DNA of 64,000 nt. Origin: Thunnus maccoyii. Lineage: Eukaryota; Chordata; Actinopteri; Scombriformes; Scombridae. Positions within the stretch are counted from its first letter, which is position 1. The number at the start of each line of letters is the position of its first letter. The stretch spans positions 12,702,001-12,766,000 of the forward strand of contig NC_056555.1 in the NCBI RefSeq assembly GCF_910596095.1, read 5' to 3'. This document shows, piece by piece, positions 22,442 through 35,652 of this stretch. The position numbers and the translations under genes were made by a program. The notes below the pieces were generated by a model, which was not told where the DNA came from, made no database searches, and was given only the letters and a program-made list of their open reading frames with translations.

Positions 22442-24000
22442 CTGATGGTAGATAGTGTTAGCTAATGTACTGTATAACAGACATTACTTTTCTCTACTTG
22501 TGCTATTGTTATAATGTGTTAACATTTAACATTAGTCCATAACTGTCACTTGAGGCTACTGTGGCCACTGTTCAGCAAAAGTTACACAGGTTTTCTTTGT
22601 TAAAGTACATTGTCACAGTAAAGAATGTTTACTTTTATTTCTAAAGCTTCATTAACCAGAGTCAGTTTTCCACAGTGTTGTGCAAGATATCCAAAGCTAC
22701 GTGATGAAATTACACTATAAATTAATATTATATTTACATCAGACTGTCCACATAACTATATACAAATGTCACAAATGTGCCAACTAATAGCAGCATGCTC
22801 TCTGCATGTAGTGATGCTCAAAAAGCATTATTACTACAAATCTCTAGCAATGGCAGACATGCATATGCAGAACTATTCAGACAGACAGAAGAGTTGCAAT
22901 AATCTGCACAGTGGTGGTAAGTATTAATTTACTCTATATTTTATTTTAACAACATTTTTGAGCAGGACTGATCTAATTTAGCAATATTAATTTTACAAAA
23001 GTTTCAAAAAGCAGAATTTCTCAAGGCTTTCAAAGTTTTGATTAACATTCGTATATGACTGAAATAACTCGTAAATTTCCCCTCCCCAACTCTTTGAAGT
23101 TTTTCAGAGAAAAATGCAAGAGCAGGTAAAACCAGTTTCAAACTCACCTAGATCTTTGATTCCTCAGTCTGTTTTAGCCAGCCTCATGCTTCATCCACTC
23201 CAAAATCTTGCTGCTGCTGCTGGCTCACTCCCCTCCTCCTGACCTTCCTCAACCCAGTTTCCCACCATGTCATACACTAACCTTTACTGGCTCAGTCACA
23301 GTTTGTTCCAGTAGCCTTACTGATAATGAAGACAATAGATGTTACGAGGGTCCTTGACTTTCTTAATTGCTCAAACTAGGATTTGATTATTTGACTGCAC
23401 CTGTAACGTAAAGTACCACACTCCTTTTTTGGCAAAAAATAGTCAACCAAGTTTTTTTTCTTCAAACTTATATTTAAAACATATACCTCAAGAGCCCAGT
23501 TTTGTCACAGATTCTGCCAAATTTCACGTAGCCTCAGCAAATGTCTGGTTACAGCAAATCAAAAATTAATTTTATTCAATTATTTAATTTAAAACATTAA
23601 CTGATTAAAAACTAGACTGTATGTTTATAACTTAATCTTGGTTCGATCAAAACTAAAGTGTACAAGTTCTTATGGACTTTAAAATGGCAGATTTCTTTCA
23701 CTCTCATTTGTTCTCTCAGGTTTTGTGTCTGGTATGTTGCTGTATAAATTAATTCCTGTATTTTCTTTAAATTAACCATTGCTGCAGGCATTTATACATA
23801 AACATCAATGCATATGAAATTGAAAAACAAGTCTCGTTTTATGAAACTGCTGCTGGGATAGGATGAAATTACATCTTATTTTCTGTTACTGTATGAACCA
23901 ATTTGACATCTGTGGTTGACCCAGCTGACTGTTCCAAGAATGAAATCTAAACAAGGTGAGGGATAAACCTCAGCCATAAACTGCCAGCTGCAGACCTGGA
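22442..24000. other. intergenic, no supported feature
   Basis: AT-rich DNA with only short chance ORFs. I looked on the minus strand for upstream exons of the SLC5A7-like remnant (first transmembrane segments and the glycine-rich loop) and saw none. Confidence 0.5.
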
Positions 24001-24009
24001 TTGATTAGA

Positions 24010-24440
24010 TTCGATTTGATTCAATTAAATTCAGGTCAACTCAACTCAACTCAATTCAATTCAATTCAATTCAATTCAATGGGGCTTTATTGGCATGGGA
24101 AACAGACATTTACATTGCCAAAGCAAGTGTGAAATAAAAACAAAGAAATATGTACATATATAGAAGAATTGTGATTTTGCTGTTAGAAATATATATATAC
24201 ATATAAGTAAAGGTAAATGAATTAGAACCAGCTGGCTGAGGGAGCTTCTCTCTTGGGTCTCTCTGTAGGTGAGTTTTTTGTTGAGGATCATGTCAGGGTT
24301 ACTTTCTTTTAAGTGATTATAAAATTTAAATGCTCTCTTTTGATTTTTTTTAATTAGTGGGTATTGTCCTAATTCTGCTCTGCATGCATTCTTTGGAGTT
24401 TTCCATTGGATGCAGCGAATGGGAACTCACTGACATTGTG
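24010..24440. repeat. (CAATT)n array plus dispersed repeat tail
   Basis: 24033-24080 is a tandem of tcaac/tcaat pentamers. It runs straight into 'ggggctttattggcatggga' and 'acattgccaaagcaagtg', a repeat tail common in fish genomes that typically ends in such pentamers when read in reverse. The segment to about 24440 looks like the rest of the same non-LTR 3' UTR. No coding domain is seen. Confidence 0.55.
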
Positions 24441-25474
24441 AAACCTTACATCAGCTTTTTCATGGATGTTTGTGTTTATCTTTTGTTGAAACCTCTGCAT
24501 TGTTGTGTCTCTCATTTGTTGTGGCCACTGAACCAGGTCAAAACACCACTAAGACTTTCTGAACATACAACAACAAAAATCTGTGGTTTTAAAACTAAAC
24601 TCTGTCTCGCCAAGGAGGAGGCCTACCAAATTGGAAACATAATGCTGCCCAACCAGGGCAGAAACACGCTGACAAAAAAACATTACTCTCTGCCTCTCTG
24701 ATCTGATGTACCAAGAGACTGAAGTGAGATCAACCATCTGTGACCTCCTGTTGCAAAAGTCATTGATAGTCTCCGGTAGCATTTCAGGTATCCTAGTAAC
24801 CACTACTGTCTTGTAACTGGACCTCCAGCAACATATCAGCAGAAAACGAGCTCTGTTCATGACTGCTTTGAGGATCAGGTGTTACCCAGTTGTAAAGATA
24901 CACTGTTTGTTGATGGTGCTTCATTGTACATTGTTTGAAACATCACTGACTTGCTACATGGACATTTTGATCTTTTTAACCTCACTGGTGATTAACAGGA
25001 CATCAGAAACATTATGGGACTATTGGGTGCCTGGATGCAGAGCAGCACTGACAGTTTTTTCAATACAGTGTAATGGTAAGAAAGGACATAGACATTACTA
25101 ATGAGATGAAGAAGACTGGACAAAAGGAAACCCAATGGATTCTTTCAGCCTGCAAAAAATGTTCATTACTGCTAGATTGATGTGGTTGGCACAGATGACA
25201 CCAATGATTTACAATGCAGATGGGCACATTTTTCTTGGATTTTCCTGACTATCAGCCACATCAAGTGGCCTCATTCATGGCAAGAATAATGGAGGCATGG
25301 AAAACATTTTGTCAACCAATATCTATACAAAAATGACATTCTGGAAACTTTTGCTTCAGAGAAACAGCTTTTCTTTGTTTAGGATTTAATAACCTTCAAA
25401 TATAGGTAAATAGACACAATGAAAGAGAATAACAAGGGTGGTATACCTTGAGTTCTGTCCCGTAGTAACAGGAC

Positions 25475-28400
25475 ATGGATGACCTTCCAGTCAGGCACCC
25501 TGCTCCATTTAACCAAAACAGCACCTTGCCATGTAAAGCCCTGACCTTCTACCTCAAACTATTTCTGTTGCTGTGGAATGTGATGCACAATCAAAGTTTA
25601 ATGCAACATTGTCCTATAAGGACAGCACTTGGTGGGTTGCCCAACTTCACGTCTGAAGCAGGATGCCCTTTCTTTTTTAAGCTTCCCCTCCCTGCAACCC
25701 TGGGACACATGCAGCATTATCAGGTGAGCTGAGCATTTCTTAAAGATAATAAAACACAAATATTTTGGGCAAATATGTCTGCATAGTGGTACCATGAAAA
25801 AAATAGCATAGATGTAGAAAGAATTTAAAAGTAATGTATCACATTTTTAATTATTTTGTCAAACCTGGATTTTCTGTGATTGATGTGATTAAAGTGGCCA
25901 TACTGTGCTTTCTGTGATTTTCCCTCATTCAAAGAAGTTAACCCAAAGAGAAAAAAAACTCCAATGCCCTGAAAGCCTTGTTCTTGACTTGTGGCATGTT
26001 GACATCACCATATAATACATTTGAATTAACTAACTAACTATAGGTTTGACACACTCACAAACAATGAGAATGGTGTGTGACTGCTAGGGCAGCGTCTACA
26101 ATTAGTTTCTAACAAGAATAGGTGTCTACAGCCATGATAGCAGTTCTGTGGGGCTGCACTTAAGCACAGCAGTGCATTGAGCTAAATGCTAACAGATATT
26201 TGCATCCTTTCAATGCTGGGGAATGTTTTTACACACACAAAGGGTCATTATTTTTTTTAATTCAAACCACTAATGTCAGCTTTACTTCTCCTTCCAGCTA
26301 TCCCAGACTGATGGAGACGGTCCTTTGCCCCACTGGATGGTGTTTAGGCATCAGACTAGCAGTCTTGCTGGCTTGGCTCTGGCTGAAGATTGTGGGATAT
26401 ACCGGCTTAAGGTGTTTGTTACCAGTGAAGAGTGTGCTACCTACTTTTATCTGCACATCCTAAATGGAACAATGACTGACAAGGACCCAGCAAGGTAAGA
26501 GGACAGGAAATCCAGAGAAATGAAAGGTTCAAGAAGGTTCCTATGGGGGGGTACAAATAGTAGTAGTAGTAAACTGTATTTATATTTAATGAATATCACT
26601 GTTTTAATATCTTAATTTAGAGCAGAGTACTATAGGTCTAATATTTAGTAACCAAAATATGATCCAGCAAACAGCACATATCCATTTCCAATTCATCACC
26701 AATTAAAACTTAAAACTTAAACTACACAAGGACACAACAAAAAGAAGACGAAACAACCTGAACTACAACAACAAAACCAAGTGTTTAAAATTGTGTATTA
26801 GATGGGAATATAACAAGAGATCTAGATTATTACAGTTTCCAAATGAAATAATTATTCTATAATGTTAATATTATAATGTTAATTCCTGTGAAATAAATTA
26901 TATAATCCTTTCGCTAGTGAAAACTCTTGGTCTTGGAATTTGGATTTAACACGGTCTATCAAAAAAGCTCAGTTGTGATTGGTCTATTGGTAAATCCATT
27001 CAGTGATTAAACCAACATGAAGATATGTTGTGTGGGAGAGCAAGGAATTTTATCGTGTGGTGTCAGAGGTCCTTATATTGATACATTCAGGATGTATCAT
27101 CATGATACATCCATATCTCCATGGCTCTTTGTTAATACATGTACAGATGGGAGGTATGCTCAAATCTACACGTGTTGGTAAAATACTTGTAGATGTAAAA
27201 GTATGCAGGCATTGATTGTGCTAGAAAATAATGATCCACATTGTTTCAGATAAAAGGGGCCTCCAGAGATACTGTTTGATTGTCTTAGGACAGTTGAGGA
27301 CTGTAGAGGCATTTTCTTGACAGCTGCTGTTATGGTTCTGTTACAGTCTGGCTCTGTTCCTTAGTTGCCATTCTCCAGCAGTCCTTCAGAGGCCCTCAGA
27401 CTTTTCTCCCTTTTTATTTGGACTGGACTGAGTGGGGGAAAGTTGGTTTGAGTTGTGTCTTCAAAAGACAATCTTGCATGATGATGATTTGGGTTGCCTA
27501 TTTTGGTTGGTCTGTCTTTGTTTTCATTCCAGCCCAAACTCGCACAGCATATACTCTGTCTCAGTGATAAAGAGGATTGTGTGTGTGTTGAATGTGCTCT
27601 GGGTTACAAATTGTTTGAGATAACTGCATTTAAATGCAGTTATGGCAATTGCCATTTGTGTCTCTTTGTGTAGTGCTTGAGCTTGGTATTGTTTTTTCCT
27701 CTGAGTCCAGGGTTTTCTTTAGTTTTATCTCTGCCTTGCTTTGGTTTTATTCTTATCAGTTGGTAACCTCTTGTGTTCCTCATGTGTTCCTGTAGCCCTG
27801 CCCAGCCTGCTTTCCCCTGCGCACCTGTCCTGCATTAGCCTCGTCAGCCTTGCCCTGTGTTTTGCCTGCCACAGCCTCCTAATCACCTTGTTACCCAGTC
27901 ATCATGTTCCCTCCTTATTCTGGTCCCTGCTCACCCCAGCTGTGCCTTGTTTTGTGATGAGTCCACTGTATATATATACCTGTCTGTTCTCTTAGTTGTT
28001 TGTTAGATTGTCATTGTCTCTGGTGTTCGAGCTTGTCTATGTTTCCTGTTTCATGACAGCTTGTTACTTGTATCTTCTGTTACCTCACTGCTGAACTCGA
28101 AGTAAAGATCTTAAATCAGTAATTCTGCCTCAATCTCTGCATTTTAATCTACCTGCTCTGCTACCTGTGACAAACACTAAATCAGGCTGCAGAATTTGAC
28201 ATGAAATACAAGGGAATAAATATCTGTTGCACAGGACTTCTCTTGGAAATAGCTGTGATTAGTCCCCTGTGTATTCTCTTAGTTGTTTGTCAGATTGTCA
28301 TCAATGTTTCCAGTGTCCAGCTTGTTTGTGTTTCTTGTCTCATGCCAGCCTGTTACCTGAGCCCTCTGCAGATCTTTAGGACACCTGACATAATGCTCTC

Positions 28401-31400
28401 AAACAGGGCTTTGTGTTAATTGACAATAGACAAACAGAGAGACTGAAATACGTTGATATGTGTCACTGAGAATCCAGTTTCAGTGAAATGGCACTATTTG
28501 AGAATGCAAAACTGATAATGAATCAATGCTGACTATCTAGGGATTTCTTATTGGGATTTGTTGACAATAAAAAATACAGAATATCAACAGATGTATCCTC
28601 AAAGAAGGAATGAAAATATGATTTTGCTTTGCTCATGTCCAACAGGGATGCTTTGTCTTGCTCTAAGGGGAAGATGAGCATTTGGGCCAACCTTCTTCTT
28701 CAGCTAAACCCTGAGACTCTTGATGCCAGCCAGCGTATTAATTTAGTCACCACCATGTCCAACTACCTCCACCAGCCGCTGCAATTTGTCTATCTATTTT
28801 CAAGAAGAAAATCCTTCACACTACAGCAAGAAAAGCTCAGGGTTTGTAGGCAAGGTGGGTTTGCTGCGATACAAGATGCCATCGGGGATTTTGGTGAGCT
28901 TCTGTGGCCTGTCGGTTGTCAAGGAGAGGAACGACAGTCTGATTTGGCCAAGGTACTGGAACACAGTGTGAAGGCAGGGGTCTTGGCAAGGTGGCTGGGA
29001 GCTAATATTTTGGGATGGAGAGTGCTTTGTGCAGCCGCAGAAGTGCAACAAAAAGTAAAGAGGCAGCTGCAAAGGTCAAAATTTACACCCACTCCTAATA
29101 TGATTGTTCTACCTCCAACTCAGATGCAAGAGACTGTGAAACTTGAGCATTCACACACATATTCTCTTTCTTTGACTGAGCTGGAACCAAAGCTGTCAAC
29201 CCTCTCGATGCATATGAACCATGTAGAGGCAAAGCTGGAACCAACACACACAGAGGATTCACCTGAAAATACTTTCAGCAAAGAATTTTTACAGCAGCGC
29301 TCTGGCATGCAGGGGGATACTTTCTCAGATTTACCCACGAAGGTTATCTTGCTTACTTCTGAAGAGCATGCTTTTAATATGCAAATATATCCCTCTGACA
29401 TAAATCATAAGATGCCTATCACTATTTTAAAAACAAATAATATACAAGTACCCTCACCCTCCCCTTTCTCTATCAAGCAGACAATTTTGTATGTATACAG
29501 CAGGCAGCTAGCCCTCTTGGAGCGACAATTATTTACTGACGAAGATATTTGGACAAGTTTGCACATGTCAATCGGTGTGGAAAAAACAAACAGACTTGAA
29601 GAACTGACTGGCTGCAGTGAACAGACACTAGAATCCACATTAGATACATCACTGGTACCAAAATTATCTGTTAAATGCTCCTTACTGGAGTCTGCATTAC
29701 CTACAACTTCTTTGCTCAGCACAAGAAAACTTGAAAATCCTTCACTTAATTTGCCTACAACATTCAGGAATTTTGTTGATACCATGTTACTTGGGGAACC
29801 TTTGTCTGCCACCACTCTCTCAACATTGTTACCATCATCAAGGCCTCACAGTATTTACCCCTCATTGCCACTGACCTTAGCCACTTCCACGCTGACACAT
29901 GAGGCCGTCGACAGAGAATCGCTCGCCACTCGTCTGACCCTTCGACCTCATCAGAAGGAAACCCCCCTCTGGACTGGATCTTACAGAGCCAGTCACACTG
30001 ACTCAGAAAGTCAGTCCATACTGAGCTCACAGGGTAAGTCTGCTGCTGTTGACTTCTATATGACAATATGGGATTGTTCTGGGTGTTTAGTCATTCAAGT
30101 CATATGTTGTAATGACTTGACCTTGTCTGAAAGGGAGCTCAAAGCTGAATGGAGCTGAATGGATGAATGAATGGAAGAACATATGGGCTAATGTAGCGAT
30201 GGAAATATGAGAAGCATAGATGACTTGGAAAACAAATTACTATATCAGAGTTGTATGTTAGGGATCACATGAAGCGAGATATATATATATATATGTATAT
30301 GTCATAGAATTATGAATCAAGTGGAAGAAAACACAAAAGAAAAATCTGTTTAAACATTCTTTTGGCACTTGAGGGTCACATTACACTCACATACTATAAC
30401 AATTTTAAAAGAGTGCAGTGTGTAGAATTTAGTGGTATCTAGCGAACGTGGCAGAAATGGAACATAATATTCATAAGTATGTTTTAATTAGCGAACAATA
30501 ACCTGAAAATAAGAATCGTGTTTTTGTTAGCTTAGAATGAGCCCTTTATATCTACATTGGGAATGGGTTTTCCAAGGAGCCTGCCATGTTGTACCGCCAC
30601 ATTTCTAAAGTAGCCCAGAACAGACAAACCAAACACTGGCTCTAGAGAGGGTGAATGCGAGTTTCACAGCCACCGCAGGTTCCCCTACATGCTTGAAAAG
30701 GAGGGCTGAGGACGAGGGGTTGCAATCCATAGATAGAGAAACGTAGATACTTCATTGTCATTGCTGTTGGTTGCCACTATGCATCTGCAGACTTCACTAC
30801 AAAGTCAACTGTAACTTGTTTAATTCTGAACCAATTTTCATCAAATTTGGTTTGTTATAAACGTGAGAAATTGAACATGATGCTGGTTACTTGTTGGGAT
30901 TAGATTCAGTTACTGGGGGCAGATCTAATCAGCTCTATGGAATAAAATCAAGCACATCATGCTCTTGCTGCAAAAGCCACTGTAACCGTAGTTTGTCTAA
31001 AGACAATTTCTCCAGTCTGATAATGATCATTTTTATTTTATAGTTATCATCAGTCAATTATCAATTTTCCAAATGGTCTACTCTCCATGACCCTTGACTG
31101 TTGACCGCCCCAATATGGTGACCACGCAGATGCATGTCAAATCATGAATGCTGTATCTACATTTCTATATCTATGTTGCAATCTGCAACCTCACTGCTAA
31201 ATACCACTAAATCCTACACACTGGTAACTTACTAAAACAAAATGGGTCGCTAAGAGTTACTCGCCTATTTACACATCTAGCAGAAACATAGCAACAATAT
31301 CCTTTGGAGGTTGTGTTTCTGGCCATCTCATGGATGTAAATCCCATATTCACTCTCTTTTAGCTTTGTTTTGCTCTCCACCAACTCCTGAGGGAAACATC

Positions 31401-34400
31401 TGGCTCTTCAGATGCTAAATGCTGCAATATGTTCACCAGCTAGTTGGTGATTTTGTCTGTCTGCCCTTTGATGCTGGGAAAAGTGTGTATGGGTTTTTGG
31501 AGCTTTTTTGGCTGAAAAGAGCTGCCTGGAAGTGTTTGGAAATTACATCGATGAGACTGGTGAGACTGAACCAAAACAGTAATGTTGTGGGTCCAAACAA
31601 GGAGCTAAGAGATGCTTAACAGTTCTGTAGAATTGAGGGGAACTTATCAGGAGGAACTTATCTGTTGATTCATCACTTTGAGCCCCGTTTACATTACACA
31701 TAGTCATTTGATCCATTGTCAAAATAAAAATATTGAGTATAGCAGCTTTCAGTTTGGTGGTTGAATACAATGAATAGTTGGGATGGGATGATGGACAGTT
31801 TATGTGCATCCTATAACAATCCCATATATGATCATTTATTGCATTTATTAAAGTCATATTTTTCCATCATACATACTAACCAAGACCACAACACTGCCGA
31901 ACCAAGACTCTATAACCTCTCATCTGTTTTCCATCTACCTCCAACAGAGCATTATAATGATGCCCTGCTGAACTCCAGATTAAAGACAATACAGTCACCG
32001 CCATCATCAAACAAAATACTAATTACTCGACTGTCTCCAGATGTGTCACCAACCTCATATTTAATGACCAAGCAATTATCAACTCAGCACTCAGTCCAAC
32101 ATCTGTCCATAGCTCCATCTGCGATGAATCAGGATGTGATGTCTCAGCTAAATGAAACAATTAAAGACATGTCATTAACCTCATTAGCGGGTCAGCTGAC
32201 ATTGTCTGGAAAAGCCGAATTGGAGTCTTCGCTCTCTACGTCTCTGTTGGACAGTCTGAAGCCCTCAGTGACAACCTTTACGCCACCTTTACCTTCCAAG
32301 CTTGGCCTCTTAAGTGGACGACTTGAGACACCTAATATCACTGATCCTGTATTTAGTGAAGAGTCTCTAAAAGGATCATCATCTCTGATGCCACTGTTGC
32401 AGACTTTCTCCACATCTTTTCTTCCTGATATTGACATCTCCTCTTTGCAGTTTGCAGGCCAAGGTGTAACAGACTTACAGTCAAAATCAGGCGCACAATT
32501 GGGTTTTTTTCAAGATAAACTAACACAGACATTAAGTTCAGCCATTTCATTGGTTTCCCTATTACAAACATACCCCTGTTGGCCTCTGCAAATGAGCCTT
32601 CCTTTAACTGAAAGCCATCAAATCAGTTCAGACATATTAACATTGTTCAAAGACCATTCCTTTGAAGTAAAAACAACACAAAGTCTAGCATTGTACACAA
32701 TGTCCAAAGACAAGTCAACTCATGAGAAAATACAATTCATTCCATCAGTGCAACAAACACTCCTTCAGTCATTGCTGCTGAAGGAGTCACAGCAAACAAT
32801 CAGTGACTCTTTGATAACTTCCATTAATAAAGATTCATCAGTTGTCCAAACTACAAGTCAGCAGACACTAGGCCCCAGTATGACTGATCCAGTTCCACTT
32901 TCAATATGTAAGAGCACTGGACTAGTGAGTGAGGACCATTTTGATCCAACTGCTCCCTCTACTGCTCAGGAACCATACACTACATCCTCCATTCCTCAAA
33001 TGCAGAGTCTAGACCCTTCATTTCAATTTTATGACAACTCCGTGGCAAATGATCTTGTGTATGTCAGTGTTTGTAACCCACCATCTAGCAGTACCTACCC
33101 CAAGAACACAGTGGATAAAGTCCATGTCTTTTTGACAAGTTATTTGCAAGATGAGAAGTACTGGACTGCTTTTTCTTCACAGTTTTTAATGTTTGGCTCA
33201 AGTCGACAATTCTTTCCATCCCAGACTTTGGTGGAATATCTCTCACTGCATCCAACCAGCCTCCTCACAGAAATAAATCACAAGACAGATACTCAACAAG
33301 TGGATGTTTCGGACACTCATCCTCCTTTAGAGGGCAGTGGCTTCTCTGTAATAACACACACATCACTAGCACAGAGCACATCTGCCCTCAACGGAAATAG
33401 TTTCAGTTTAGAAAATTCTTTGTTTATCTGCCAATCATCTCCTAAAGACGACAGTGGGCCAATCACAGAAGGACTCCCTAGTCTGCAGATTCTAAGCACA
33501 TCTTATGGGATGTCAACCACATTGTTAACATCGGTACTGGCTATGGCCATTTCCTCATCTACAACCCAGAGCTCAGTCCAGCCATCACGCTCCTCAGCTT
33601 CTGTCTCAAGTAAGCAATCTCTCTCTGAACAAATTTGATTTTTATATAAAAAAAATGAATGAGTGAAAAAACATGCAAATTAATGGATGAATAAAATACT
33701 TTTTTGACTTCTTATAACTTTTTAATTGGTACTAAATAAAAACTGTTTTATAAACATAAAGACAACTGTACATCAGATCAGCTAGAAATTACTTTATTTG
33801 TACCTAATTTTAGTTTAGGTACAAATAAACACCCCACAGTATTTTTTTTTTCATAACTATGTGACTATATCCAAAATGTCAGTTTACTAGTATTTCATAT
33901 GGTAGTTTTAATAACTTCTCATTTTTATTTCTCATTTCAGGCTTTATGAATCTCCCCCCTAAGGTGTTACAGTCTATTCCAGCGTTGATGGCCACTGTTG
34001 GCTTTCCATTCCAATACTCAATCCCTCCAAAAACCTTTCTAGACCCAGAAGATGGTGAGGCGGATGCTCTTTCCCTGGAGTTGAGGTTGATTGACAGGCC
34101 TCCGGTCAGCGTTGGCTTCTGGTTGGCAATGGACGGTCTGGAGCTTCATGGTGTTCCTCTGGAGGTGGATCTGCGGTTTGCTCCTCAGCATCTCCTACTG
34201 GCTGCCAGAGACCGCCAGGGCCTGAGTACCTGGCTGCCTCTGACCCTGGATCTGCATCGCAGCCCTGTCCAACCCTGTCACATTTTCACCCTGACAGCAC
34301 AACGCAGCCTCCACTCTATCCTCCGTCACCGCCACAGGGTGGAACTCTTACTGAGAAAACTATCCAGCTTCTTCAACAGCTCTAGCACCCACCACCTTTC

Positions 34401-35130
34401 TATAATTTCCATGGTGCCTGGGTCCATCGTGGTGTCCTGGTACAACTACAGCTTGTGTGAGATGAGCCATGATAGGATAACACACTGTCATGTTGACAAA
34501 ATACAGAGAATGTGGTTGGCAATGAGCTCTGTGGATGGAAGAGTCAACCCTGGATTTAGAGAAGCAATGCTTCCAGAGTTCCCAATCACTAAAGTTGGAC
34601 ATGTGAGCTACAGACATGACTGTCTCTTTACTACTCCTACTTCGACATTTGGTGAGTTGACCCCTGCCGTCTACACTACACTGAATCCAGGCACCAACAC
34701 TTCTCTCAGTCCCACCTCCAATACCTGTGTCTCTGCACCTGCAGCTACAACTTCCACAGCACGACAAATAAACTCTTATCAATGGATGGCCGATATGTTT
34801 ACGGCTCTATTTGTTGTCTGCCTCCTCATCCTGATAGTCATCCTCATTGCCGCAGTTCTTTATTTCTGCAGAGGAAGGTCAAGGACAGTCGCTATTTGGC
34901 CCGTATGCAGGTTACTCTCAGTTCAAAGCAGGGATCTGAGAGCCATTAGACCAAGACTGCCTCCAGTTTTCCAACCTGAACTGCCCCCGCCACCACTTAG
35001 ACTGTGGATTAACATTTCACAAAGCGACGAAGGGCCGCTTCCTTCAGCCTGTGAGCAACAAAGGAAGACTCTTGATAAGGCACTACAGCCTCGACCTCCA
35101 CAAGATACTGGATACTTTTCAAGTATCTAA
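25475..35130 (+). CDS. dystroglycan-like transmembrane glycoprotein
   Basis: Exons: 25475-25723, 26298-26494, 28646-30033, 31948-33609, 33941-35130; junction phases agree and total 1561 residues. The first ATG is the least certain part; a hydrophobic stretch at residues about 22-36 could be the signal peptide. Order: cadherin-like domain (about 55-135, with a LPHW block like dystroglycan's LPSW); alpha-dystroglycan S6-like domain (about 155-275, with VGCQG and a GW(R/H) end); KVKR furin-type site (285-288); a TPTP motif (296-299), as at the first matriglycan site; a Ser/Thr-rich mucin-like region of roughly 850 residues; a second cadherin-like domain (about 1186-1280, FLDPEDGEAD); a SEA-like segment (about 1285-1395, with GSIVVSW as in dystroglycan's GSIVVEW); one transmembrane helix (1451-1475); and an 86-residue tail. 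Known dystroglycan links laminin to dystrophin. Here the autocleavage Gly-Ser is replaced by Gly-His (VGHVSYRHDC), no PPxY is present, and the tail ends SSI, PDZ-ligand-like. AATAAA is at 35335. Confidence 0.83.
27983..28360. repeat. imperfect local duplication (27983-28070 and 28270-28360)
   Basis: The two blocks share 'ttctcttagttgtttgt', then (t/c)agattgtcat, a 'ttgt(c/t)t(a/g)tgtttc(c/t)tgt' stretch and (t)catg(a/c)cag(c)ttgttac. They lie in intron 2 of the dystroglycan-like gene. The wider 27.3-28.2 kb, which ends in a tacctgtgaca sequence, could be a dispersed element or a solo LTR, but I could not define ends or a target duplication. Confidence 0.5.
30410..31213. mobile_element. TIR element family C (about 0.8 kb)
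   Basis: The left end reads gtgcagtgtgtagaatttag then tggtatctagcg. The right end, read on the minus strand, is taccagtgtgtaggatttag then tggtatttagcagtgaggtt, so the ends are inverted. The interior has no long ORF. It lies in intron 3 of the dystroglycan-like gene. A further copy of the end sequence (gtgtgtaggactcagtggca) is at 44886-44960. Confidence 0.65.
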
Positions 35131-35319
35131 CAAAAAAAGAAAAACTGTATTTAACCTGTATTGAAAAAGCATGATTTGTAAAGTGTAACAACACCTCAAT
35201 ATTCCAGTCCCACAGAAGTAAATGGTGTCAAATTGAGACATTTTAAACATGGAAAATGTGGAACGCATGTACACCAATCGTATTGGCATTCTGCGCTTTG
35301 CATTGATTCTCAAAATGTT

Positions 35320-35460
35320 TTCAAGCACCATCAAAATAAAAGCACTCTATTGACTCTGAGGGTTTTTGTCTTAGTTCAAGTTAAGGACACAAAAATTTCA
35401 AAATTCACTTCCACATTCAGTAAGATTTGTGCAGAGTTCTCTATTGACAGCTTTTATTGC
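35320..35460. terminator. convergent poly(A) sites of the dystroglycan-like gene and ints13
   Basis: The plus-strand AATAAA at 35335-35340 serves the dystroglycan-like gene. The minus-strand AATAAA, seen as tttatt at 35453-35458, serves ints13. Cleavage 10-25 bases after each signal would leave the two 3' ends less than about 100 bp apart. The signals are visible; the cleavage sites are inferred. Confidence 0.55.
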
Positions 35461-35652
35461 GTTACACAATATGTGAACAGCATAGCTACAAAATCATGGG
35501 TAAAAAAATTTATAAATTCCTCGTCAAGAGTTCACTGTCTATTTCATTTTGATGTCCTCGTTTTGGGGGTGTGAGTGACACCAAAGTCTGGAAAACACTG
35601 TGGTCCACAACCTCCTCCTTGGAAAAAGTGAAGTAATGCATCTGTGGAAACA

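Noticed and set aside
24033-24080. Pentamer array considered as a CRISPR-like or regulatory repeat
   Set aside because: It has no spacers and no palindromic units; it is a simple sequence attached to a dispersed repeat tail.
24859-25101. 80-codon ORF upstream of the dystroglycan-like gene as its first exon
   Set aside because: It has no family resemblance, and the donor after 25077 was not in a phase that could be verified; the ATG at 25475 was kept with caution.
28821-29401. Minus-strand ORFs opposite the mucin-like exon
   Set aside because: They are opposite a long open exon whose plus-strand frame has clear family resemblance and correct junction phases.
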